DNA from: Burkholderiales bacterium
GTDB taxonomy: Bacteria > Pseudomonadota > Gammaproteobacteria > Burkholderiales > SG8-39
Length of the DNA stretch: 64,000 nucleotides
NCBI GenBank assembly: GCA_027493935.1
Contig: JAOSJV010000011.1
Coordinates: 318,811 to 382,810 of the forward strand
Direction of reading: 5' to 3'
Shown: positions 38,412 through 46,015 of the stretch, in pieces
How the letters are laid out: every line of letters starts with the position of its first letter
How positions within the stretch are numbered: the first letter of the stretch is position 1
Made by a program: the position numbers and the translations under genes
Notes under the pieces: generated by a model
Told to the model about the DNA's origin: nothing
The model's input: only the letters and a program-made list of their open reading frames with translations
Database searches by the model: none

Positions 38412-38891
38412 ATGAGACCGCCCGGCTCCGCACGCGGGCCGCGCCCGACCAGCGTCGCGCGCGTTCCCGGGATCGATTACGACGTGCTCGACACGCTGCT
38501 CGGCTACGCGCTCCGGCGCGCACAGATCGCGGCTTTCGACGCGTTCTACCGCGCCACCGCCGGCCACGGGATCACCCCGCCGCGCTTCACCGCGCTCGTG
38601 ATCGTCGGCGCGAACCCGGGCCTCAGCCAGACCGTGCTCGGACGCGTGCTGGGCATCGCGCGCTCGGGCGCGATGCTTCTCACCGACTGGCTCGTCCGGC
38701 GCAAGCTCGCGGAGCGGCGCCCGCATCCGGAGGACCGGCGCTCGTGGGGCCTCTTCCTGACGCTGCGCGGCGAGTCCCTGCTCGCCGACCTCAAGCGCAC
38801 GGTCCGCGCACACGACGGGCAGCTCGGGGGCACGCTGACGGAGACGCAGCGACGCACGCTCCTGCGGCTGTTGCGCCAGCTCGCGGAGTAG
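38412..38891 (+). CDS. MarR-family transcriptional regulator
   Basis: Winged-helix repressor of 159 residues. The recognition region LSQTVLGRVLGIARSGAMLL and the wing VRRKLAERRPHPEDRRSWGL are typical of MarR. It lies 29 bp upstream of the feruloyl-CoA-synthetase-like gene. In known hydroxycinnamate pathways a MarR protein (FerR/CouR/FerC type) responds to the CoA thioester made by that enzyme, and the same logic is likely here. ATG 38412 preferred over the ATG at 38379, which is inside the operator. Confidence 0.87.
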   Translation: MRPPGSARGPRPTSVARVPGIDYDVLDTLLGYALRRAQIAAFDAFYRATAGHGITPPRFTALVIVGANPGLSQTVLGRVLGIARSGAMLLTDWLVRRKLAERRPHPEDRRSWGLFLTLRGESLLADLKRTVRAHDGQLGGTLTETQRRTLLRLLRQLAE

Positions 38892-38920
38892 ACTTTCTGC
38901 ATGGCGGCGAGGAGCTCACG

Positions 38921-40780
38921 ATGACCGGCGCGCCGGCTTTCCGAACGGTGGCGCTCGGCCGGGCGCGGGTCGAGGTCGCGCGCGACGCGAGCGGCAGGCA
39001 GATCCTGCGCTCGGCCGCGCCGATCGGCCCGTATCCCGCCCGGGTGACGGAGCGTCTGCTGAAGTGGGCGCACGCCGCGCCGGACCGGACCCTGTTCGCC
39101 AAGCGCGAGCCCGCGGGCGCATGGCGCCGGATCACCTACCGCGAGGCGCTCGGATTCGCGCGCCGGATCGGGCAGGCCCTGCTCGACCGCGGGCTGAGCG
39201 CCGAGCGCCCGCTCCTGATCCTCTCCGAGAACGATCTCGAGCACGCGATGCTCGCGCTCGGCGCGCTGCACGTGGGCGTGCCGTTTGCCCCGGTCTCGCC
39301 CGCCTACTCGCTCGTCTCGCAGGACTACGGCAAGCTCCGGCGCATCGTCGCGCTGATGACGCCCGGCCTGGTGTTCGCGGCCGACGGCGTGCGCTACGAG
39401 CGCGCACTGCGCGCGGTGCTGCCGGAGGCCGCCGAGCTCGTCGTCACGCAAAACCCGCCCGAGGGCCGCGCGGTGACCAGCTTCGCGGCGCTCGCGGCGA
39501 CGCAGGACACCGGCGCCGTCGACGCCGCCTACGCGACGCTCGGTCCCGATTCGCTCGCCAAGTTCCTGTTCACCTCGGGCTCGACCGGCTTGCCCAAGGC
39601 CGTGATCCACACCCATCGCATGCTGTGCAGCAACCAGCAGCAGCTCGTCGACTGCATGCCGTTCCTGGCCGAGGAGCCGCCGGTCCTCGTCGACTGGCTG
39701 CCGTGGAACCATACCTTCGGCGGCAGCCACAACTTCAGGCTGACGCTCTACAACGGGGGCACGCTCTACATCGACGAGGGCAAGCCGACCCCGCAGCTCG
39801 TCGGCGAGACGCTGCGCAACCTGCGCGAGATCGCGCCGACCGTGTACTTCAATGTGCCGCGCGGATTCGAGGAGCTCGCCGCCGCGCTCGATGCCGATCG
39901 CGCGCTCGCCGAGCGGTTCTTCAGCCGGGTCAAGATGCTGTTCTACGCCGCCGCCGGGCTGTCGCAGCCCGTGTGGGACGCGCTGCACCGCATCGCCGTG
40001 GAGACGTGCGGCGAACGGATCCTGATGATCACCGGACTGGGCATGACCGAGACCGCGCCCTTCGCGCTGTGCGCGAACTGGGAAGCCGGGCGCTCGGGCC
40101 TCGTCGGGATTCCCGCGCCGGGCCTGGAGCTCAAGCTCGCTCCGGTCGAGGAGAAGCTCGAGGCGCGCTATCGCGGACCGAACGTCACGCCCGGGTTCTG
40201 GCGGCAGGACGAGCTGACCCGGACCGCGTTCGACGAGGACGGCTTCTACCGCAGCGGTGACGCGGTGCGCTTCGCCGATGCCGCCGACCCGGACAAGGGT
40301 CTCCTGTTCGACGGGCGCATCGCCGAGGACTTCAAGCTCGACAGCGGCACGTGGGTGAGCGTCGGGCCGCTCCGCGCGCGCGTGCTCGCTGCCGGAGCGC
40401 CGTACGTGCAGGACGTCGTGATCACCGGGCTCGACCGCCGCGACGTCGGGCTGATGGTGTTCCCGCACGTCGATTCGTGCCGCAGGCTCGCACCCGACCT
40501 GGCGCCGACGGCGAGCCAGGCCGACATCGTGCGGCACGCCGGCGTGAAGCGCTGGTTCCAGGCGTTGCTTGATGCGCTCGCCGCCGAGGCTACCGGCAGC
40601 GCGAGCCGCGTCGCGCGCGCGATGCTGCTCGCCGAGCCGCCGTCGATCGATCGCGCGGAGATGACCGACAAGGGCTCGATCAATCAGCGCGCAGTGCTAA
40701 CGTGCCGCGCAGCGCTGGTGGAAGAGCTCTACGGCAAGGCGTCCTCGCCGCGCGTGTTCCGTCCCACCCAGGCGAGGTGA
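38921..40780 (+). CDS. feruloyl-CoA synthetase-like acyl-CoA ligase
   Basis: ATP-dependent CoA ligase of 619 residues in the ANL superfamily. The AMP-binding signature is TSGSTGLPKAVIHTHRML (T218-K226 core), then VDWLPWNHTFGGSHNFRLTL, TGLGMTETAPFALC and the hinge area GLLFDGRIAEDFKLDSGTWV. This DFKL-TGTW-type ending and the length match bacterial feruloyl-CoA synthases, which activate ferulate, caffeate or p-coumarate. No hydratase/aldolase (Ech) gene is next to it; a decayed thiolase follows by four bases. Substrate by family only. Confidence 0.85.
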   Translation: MTGAPAFRTVALGRARVEVARDASGRQILRSAAPIGPYPARVTERLLKWAHAAPDRTLFAKREPAGAWRRITYREALGFARRIGQALLDRGLSAERPLLILSENDLEHAMLALGALHVGVPFAPVSPAYSLVSQDYGKLRRIVALMTPGLVFAADGVRYERALRAVLPEAAELVVTQNPPEGRAVTSFAALAATQDTGAVDAAYATLGPDSLAKFLFTSGSTGLPKAVIHTHRMLCSNQQQLVDCMPFLAEEPPVLVDWLPWNHTFGGSHNFRLTLYNGGTLYIDEGKPTPQLVGETLRNLREIAPTVYFNVPRGFEELAAALDADRALAERFFSRVKMLFYAAAGLSQPVWDALHRIAVETCGERILMITGLGMTETAPFALCANWEAGRSGLVGIPAPGLELKLAPVEEKLEARYRGPNVTPGFWRQDELTRTAFDEDGFYRSGDAVRFADAADPDKGLLFDGRIAEDFKLDSGTWVSVGPLRARVLAAGAPYVQDVVITGLDRRDVGLMVFPHVDSCRRLAPDLAPTASQADIVRHAGVKRWFQALLDALAAEATGSASRVARAMLLAEPPSIDRAEMTDKGSINQRAVLTCRAALVEELYGKASSPRVFRPTQAR

Positions 40781-40784
40781 GCGG

Positions 40785-41500
40785 GTGGCGGAGCACGCCG
40801 GGGTGTTCGCGCGATACGACGACGTCTGGCTCGTCGACGGCGCGCGCACGCCGTTCGTCGATTACAACGGGCCGCTCGGGCAGGTCGGGTTCAAGGAATT
40901 CCCATGGCAGGCGCTGCTCGACCCGGCGCCCGCGGCGACGATGGGCGACACCGCGGAGAACCTCGCGAAGCGGTACCGGATCACGCGGGACGAGGTCGAC
41001 CGCTTCGCCGCCGAGAGCTTCGCGCGCGCGGCCGCTGCGCAGGCGGACGGCTTCCTCGCCGGCGAGATTGCACCGCTCGCGACCGAGACGTTCGAGCTCG
41101 CTGGATACCGGCCGCGCGGTATTCGCATCCCGTCGAGATCCGCGCCGCTCGACGCCGATACCCTCGTGCGGCAGTCTTCCATCGAGGCGCTCGGGCAGAT
41201 CCGCCCGGCGTTCGGCGGCGTGCAGACTGGCGGCAACAGCTCGGCGATCGTGGACGGCGGCGCCGCGGCCGCGCTGGTGGCCTCCGGCGGATATGTGCGT
41301 GCGGCCGGCAGGCGGGCGCTGGCGCGCGTGCTCGGAGGCGTGGCGGTCGGCGTGCCGCCCGACGTGATGGGAATCGGCCGGGTGCCGGCGATCCGGCAGC
41401 TGCTCGCGCGACCGGCTGAACGTCGACGGCAGCGCGATCGCGATCGGGCATCCGCTCGCCGCGACCGGGGTGCGCTCACCGGGCCGCCGTGGTCGCCGGC
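40785..41500 (+). pseudogene. decayed acetyl-CoA acetyltransferase (thiolase)
   Basis: A thiolase relic. GTG 40785 opens VWLVDGARTPFVDYNGPLG, but the frame then jumps straight to FKEFPWQALLDPAPAATMGD, so about 100 residues including the loop with the acylated Cys are missing. The middle is intact (TAENLAKRYRITRDEVDRFA; GGVQTGGNSSAIVDGGAAAA). After RVPAIRQLLAR a second segment is lost and the frame shifts to LNVDGSAIAIGHPLAATGVR, the GHP motif. The last Cys-containing motif is absent. It cannot be a working thiolase. Position suggests it once worked with the CoA ligase in side-chain shortening. Confidence 0.85.
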
Positions 41501-41592
41501 TCGGCCATGCCGCGCAGTCCGCCCCCGGCGACGCGCCGCGAGCCCGTGCGCACGTCGCCGTTCCATGCGTTCCCGGTGGCGCGCCGCAGCGC

Positions 41593-43527
41593 CTACAAGA
41601 CCGCCGAGTGGCGTGGCCTGCGTGCGAGCCAGACCTCGCGCCCGATCAGGATCGCGCCGGCCACCGCGCCGACGACGTCGGTGATCACCGCGCCTTCGAA
41701 TGCCCCCGCGGGAACGAGCGCGAGCAGGCCGGCGATCGCGAACGACGCGCGCGATGCGAGGCCGACCGGCCGCATGAAGTACCCGATCACCGCGATCGAC
41801 ACGAGCCAGATCCCAAGCGCCGCAGTCACCACCGCAAGCGCCACCGCGTCGGCCGGACCGATCAGCAGCAGCGTCGGCGAGAGGACGAACAGGAACGGCA
41901 CGACGAAGGCCGACCAGCCGAACCGCACCGCTTCCCAGCCGGTGCGCATCGGGTCCGCGCCGGCGAGCGCCGCGCCGGCATAGGCAGCGAGTGCGACCGG
42001 CGGCGTGATCATCGACATCATGCCGAAGTACATCACGTAAATGTGCGCCGCGATCGGCTTGACGCCGACCTCGACCAGCGCCGGCGCGACCAGGGCGGCG
42101 AGCAGCACGTAGACTCCGACGGTCGGCAGCCCCATGCCGAGGAGAATGCAGATTCCCGCTGCCAGCAGCAGGAGCAGAACGAGGCTGCCGCCGCCGACCT
42201 GGACGAGCGCGAGCGTCAGGTTGAAGCCGAGGCCAGAGATCGCGAGCACGCCGATGACCAGACCGGCCGCCGCCGTGATGAGCACGATCTCGATGATCGC
42301 GATACCGGTCGTGCGCAGCGTGTCGAGGAGCGCACTCAGGCGCGGTCGCTCGCCGCGATACCCGAGGGCGACGGACAGGACCGTGAGCGTCAGCGCGGCC
42401 CAGAGCGCGGCCGTCTCCGGCTGCTCGTTGTAGGTGAAGAGCATGACGATCAGCACGACGAAGGGCAGCACGAAGTGCATGCCCTTGATCACCTCGCGCA
42501 CGCGCGGGATGTCGGCATCGTCCACGCGCGTGATCCCGGCGCGGGCCGCTTCGAGGTCGGCCTGGACGAAGAGCGCGAAGTAATACAGCAGCGCGGGCAC
42601 CAGCGCGGCGAGCACCACCGCGCTGTACGGGACTTGCAGGAACTCGGCCATCAGGAACGCCGAAGCTCCCATGACCGGGGGCATCAGCTGCCCGCCGGTC
42701 GAGGCGACCGCCTCGATGGCGCCCGCCTGATGCGGCGCGTATCCGCTGCGCTTGATCATCGGGATGGTGACGACCCCGGTGGCCACGACGTTGGCGACGG
42801 CGCTGCCCGAGATCGACCCGAAGAGCGCCGACGCCAAGATCGCGATCTTCGCCGACCCGCCCCGGAACCGGCCCATTGCGGTCAGCGCGAGCTCGGTGAA
42901 GAAGCGCGAGCCCCCGGTGATGGTGAGCAGCGCGCCGAACAGGATGAACGCCAGCACGATCGTGGTGGCGATCTTGATCGGCACGCCGAGCATGCTGTTC
43001 ACGTCGATCGCAAGGTAGCCGAACAGCCGCTGCCAGTCGGTCGAGCGTCCCTGGAGCTGGCCAGGGACGACGCCGGCGAAGAGCGCATACGCGATGAAGA
43101 CCATGACGATGATCGGCAGCCCGCTCCCGGTCGCGCGCCGCAGCGCCTCGAGCAGCAATACGATGAGGACGGTGCTCACCAGCACCGCGTCGGGCGGCCG
43201 CAGAAGGATCAGGTCCACCATCTGCGGGAAACGCACGGCGAGATAGGTGCCCGCGGCGAGCGCCACTGCGGCCGCCAACCAGTCGTACCACGGCACGCGA
43301 CCGCGGCGCTGATCGCGCCGCGCGGGGAGCTGGAGGTAGGCGAGCGCAAGCGTCCCGGTCAGCATCGCCGCGGCGAACTGCTCGGCGTAGACGGGCAGCG
43401 CAAGCGTCTGGTGGATCCCGACCGCCCAGCCGATCCCGCCTAGAGTGAGGACGATGGCAAGGCAGCCGGCCGCCCAGCGCGCGAGCGCCGGCTCGAGCCG
43501 GCGCTCGCGCGGAGAAGGTTCCGGCAT
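41593..43527 (-). CDS. TRAP transporter fused 4TM/12TM permease (TAXI type)
   Basis: Inner-membrane permease of 644 residues with the small and large TRAP subunits fused, usual for TAXI-type systems. Large-subunit motifs: LFGSISGSAVANVVATGVVT, IEAVASTGGQLMPPVMGASA, AAGICILLGMGLPTVGVYVL and MSMITPPVALAAYAGAALAG. The solute-binding partner gene lies 49 bp upstream on the same strand. Substrates of this class are mainly dicarboxylates and other organic acids; here perhaps aromatic acids. Confidence 0.92.
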   Translation of the reverse strand: MPEPSPRERRLEPALARWAAGCLAIVLTLGGIGWAVGIHQTLALPVYAEQFAAAMLTGTLALAYLQLPARRDQRRGRVPWYDWLAAAVALAAGTYLAVRFPQMVDLILLRPPDAVLVSTVLIVLLLEALRRATGSGLPIIVMVFIAYALFAGVVPGQLQGRSTDWQRLFGYLAIDVNSMLGVPIKIATTIVLAFILFGALLTITGGSRFFTELALTAMGRFRGGSAKIAILASALFGSISGSAVANVVATGVVTIPMIKRSGYAPHQAGAIEAVASTGGQLMPPVMGASAFLMAEFLQVPYSAVVLAALVPALLYYFALFVQADLEAARAGITRVDDADIPRVREVIKGMHFVLPFVVLIVMLFTYNEQPETAALWAALTLTVLSVALGYRGERPRLSALLDTLRTTGIAIIEIVLITAAAGLVIGVLAISGLGFNLTLALVQVGGGSLVLLLLLAAGICILLGMGLPTVGVYVLLAALVAPALVEVGVKPIAAHIYVMYFGMMSMITPPVALAAYAGAALAGADPMRTGWEAVRFGWSAFVVPFLFVLSPTLLLIGPADAVALAVVTAALGIWLVSIAVIGYFMRPVGLASRASFAIAGLLALVPAGAFEGAVITDVVGAVAGAILIGREVWLARRPRHSAVL

Positions 43528-43576
43528 CTACTTCAGGCGGCGCGTGGCGGACGCGGGCGATGCCCCGTCGCAGCGG

Positions 43577-44539
43577 TCACTTGCCCGACCAAATGCCGAT
43601 CTCCTTGTAGAACTTGATCGCGCCCGGGTGGTGCTCGAGCGGCGCCTGCAGCTTGCCCATGTTCTTGGGATCGAACAGCCGGAACGGCGGAAACTGCTCC
43701 CCCATCGCCTTCGCATTTTCGTACATCACCTTTGCAGTCTGGTACGCCACCTCGTCCGGCGTCTTGGTGCTGCCGAAGACGAGCGCGTCGTAGGCCAGGG
43801 AATAGCCCGGTTCGAGCACGCCGACGTTCGCCGGGCTCGGGTTCTCCAGCCGCAGGTACCCCGGCGGGAAGTGTTCGCGGACCTTCGCGAGCGCCTCCGG
43901 GCGAATTGGGCAGCGTGAGCATGCGGATGCCGCCCACCGCCGCGTCGGTCTCGCGCGGCTTCGCGGCGCCGATCGCGAAGAAGAACATGTCCGACTTGCC
44001 GGAGGCGAACGCGTCGGCGCCCGCGACCACGCTCGGGACCTGCACCGGGCGCATGTCCTGCGGGTCATGCCGACGGTTGCGTACATCGCGTCGAGCAGGG
44101 GCAGGATGATCTTCTGGCTGGTGAAGCCGTCGACCGCCGCGCGCCCCTTGAGGTCCTGAAGCGTCTTGATGTCCGAGCCCTTGCGCACGAAGATCGCAGA
44201 GCGCAGCGGATACATGACAGCGATGCCGCGAAGCTCCGGATGCGGGCGGCCGGAGAAGTGCTCCTGCCCTTTCAGCGCCCATTGGAGCTCGGCGATGTTG
44301 GCGGTACCGAGCATGATCTCGCCCGTGTTGACCGCCGGGATGTAGACGTTGGGGCTGGCGAACGGCTGGATGGTCGCCTTGATGCCGGCCTTCTCCGTCA
44401 GGAGCTTTGCGATCACCGTCCCCGACGAGTGGTAGATCGATCCCGGCGCGGACGTTCCGATCGATGTCTGCTGCGCGCTTGCCGCGCCGACGATGCCGAG
44501 GGTCAACGCCGCGGCGCCGAGCATGACGGTGAGCTTCAT
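43577..44539 (-). CDS. TAXI-family TRAP solute-binding protein (two compensating frameshifts)
   Basis: Periplasmic receptor for the fused permease downstream. ATG 44539 follows GGAGG and opens a signal peptide (MKLTVMLGAAALTLGIVGAA). The TAXI start SIGTSAPGSIYHSSGTVIAK is intact. Between about 44068 and 43905 the proper reading is in another frame (MRPVQVPSVVAGADAFASGK; MFFFAIGAAKPRETDAAVGG), after which EALAKVREHFPPGYLRLENP returns to the first frame. Two single-base errors of opposite sign explain this. Joined length is about 320 residues, normal for the family. Confidence 0.88.
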   Translation of the reverse strand: MKLTVMLGAAALTLGIVGAASAQQTSIGTSAPGSIYHSSGTVIAKLLTEKAGIKATIQPFASPNVYIPAVNTGEIMLGTANIAELQWALKGQEHFSGRPHPELRGIAVMYPLRSAIFVRKGSDIKTLQDLKGRAAVDGFTSQKIILPLLDAMYATVGMTRRTCARCRSRAWSRAPTRSPPASRTCSSSRSAPRSRARPTRRWAASACSRCPIRPEALAKVREHFPPGYLRLENPSPANVGVLEPGYSLAYDALVFGSTKTPDEVAYQTAKVMYENAKAMGEQFPPFRLFDPKNMGKLQAPLEHHPGAIKFYKEIGIWSGK

Positions 44540-44756
44540 ACCAGGTCCTCCTTCGTTTGGCGAGATGCGATCCATCGTGAATCCTCCTGCGGTCCGGATG
44601 CGTCCGACGACCGTGTTGTGCACCGCCAGATCGCACATGGCGCCCTGCGCGGTCCGATAGAGTACCGCAACGCGGTCGGGCCATCGGAACCGCCGCGACG
44701 GCTTCCGGTCGCTACGCGAGCGCTCGACGCAGCGCGCCGCCGCCGCCGGCCGCAGG

Positions 44757-45746
44757 TCATCCCCATTCGGCGAACGCCATCGCGCACCCCGTGCCGGCGG
44801 GCGTGCGGTAGAACGGAACGTATTCCTGCCACCGTGTACTCAAGGCTTCGGCAGCGCCCGCGGCTACGATCCAGTTGCGGATCTCGGAGTTTCCGGAATT
44901 GAGCTGCGCCAGCGGCAGGGCGCCGAGCCGCTTGCCGTCGCCCGCGCGGCACGCGCCGAGCACGGTCCGATCGAGCGCCTCGTTGACGGTGAAATGGCTG
45001 AGCCCGCCGGACGCGATGATCCCGACGCGCCGGTCCTGCGGCCACCGCTCGATCGCGGCCCGGATCGCCTGTCCCAGGCGATAGCACCGGCCCGGCCGCG
45101 GCTGGTTCGGGGGGTAATAGGTGTTGACCGCGATCGGCAGCACCGGGATCACGTGCCCGGCGATCAGCCGCCGGTGCACGAATCCGAAGGCGTGCCCCTC
45201 GCCGCGGTCGCGCGGCAGCTTGCGCCCATGGGCGAGGTCGAACTCCTGATCGGTCAGGCATTCGATCAGGTGGCGGCCGAGGTCTGCAGCGACCGGATAG
45301 TCGCGCGGCCCGTCCGGCTCGTGATACTGGGCACGGGCGCGCTTCCAGTACGCGGGCGCCGAATCCGGGAGGTCGGAGACCGTGTTCGTGATGCGCTCGC
45401 CCCAGTACACCAGGAACGCAGGCAGGTTCTCGTCACGGTACTGCTCGCGCTGGTCGTCGCCCACGATGACGAGGGCGTCGAGCCGCGCCGCCACGATCGC
45501 CGCGGCAAGGCGCGCGATCGCATTCGCGCATTCGGCGACCCGCGCCGCGATCCGTTCCGGCGTGATCTGGGCGGCGATCGACGGGTCGGCGCGCCGCACC
45601 AGATCGGCGTAGGTCGCTGGCTCTCCGTCGAGGTCCAGATGACGCTCGTAGGTCTCGTCGCGCCGGGCATGCTCGGCGAAGTCCGCGGCGGGACTTCCGA
45701 GCGCCGGGCTGTGCGACGTGCCGAAAGCCGCGACCAGCTTTGCCAA
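44757..45746 (-). CDS. LigB-type extradiol ring-cleavage dioxygenase, catalytic subunit
   Basis: Class III extradiol dioxygenase of 329 residues, related to the protocatechuate 4,5-dioxygenase beta subunit. Iron-site stretches: VAAFGTSHSPALGS, ALVIVGDDQREQYRDENLPA, IPVLPIAVNTYYPPNQP and VGIIASGGLSHFTVNEALD. No separate LigA-type small subunit was found beside it. The start is taken as TTG 45746, with AGAGGGA upstream, because no ATG or GTG fits the conserved beginning. Substrate probably a catechol-type acid; not provable here. Divergent from the corrinoid/Fe-S gene. Confidence 0.87.
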   Translation of the reverse strand: MAKLVAAFGTSHSPALGSPAADFAEHARRDETYERHLDLDGEPATYADLVRRADPSIAAQITPERIAARVAECANAIARLAAAIVAARLDALVIVGDDQREQYRDENLPAFLVYWGERITNTVSDLPDSAPAYWKRARAQYHEPDGPRDYPVAADLGRHLIECLTDQEFDLAHGRKLPRDRGEGHAFGFVHRRLIAGHVIPVLPIAVNTYYPPNQPRPGRCYRLGQAIRAAIERWPQDRRVGIIASGGLSHFTVNEALDRTVLGACRAGDGKRLGALPLAQLNSGNSEIRNWIVAAGAAEALSTRWQEYVPFYRTPAGTGCAMAFAEWG

Positions 45747-46015
45747 TCTGTATCCCTCTGCTACCGCGCATTCGGGCGGGCTCCCCGCAGAGCCGCCGGA
45801 AGCGCGCGCATGCGCCGCGCGGCGGCGCATGTTACGCGATTTCACCCCGCGCGGCGCTTGATGCGATGCGGCATCCGCGCCGGCGCTCCGCTCCTCCGCG
45901 ACGACGAACCGGCGACGAGCGCATTGCCGGTCCCCCCGGCAATGGTGCATCCTGTCGCACGCCGGACGCTGCCGCGCCTGCGCCGCACTGCGCGAGCGTC
46001 CGGGGAGATCATGCC

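Noticed and set aside
41470..43443. Large plus-strand frame opposite the TRAP permease
   Set aside because: It is rich in Arg, His, Asp and Glu, as expected from the complement of a GC-rich membrane-protein gene, and has no domain pattern. The same applies to other long frames opposite real genes, such as 253-3017 and 45842-49303.
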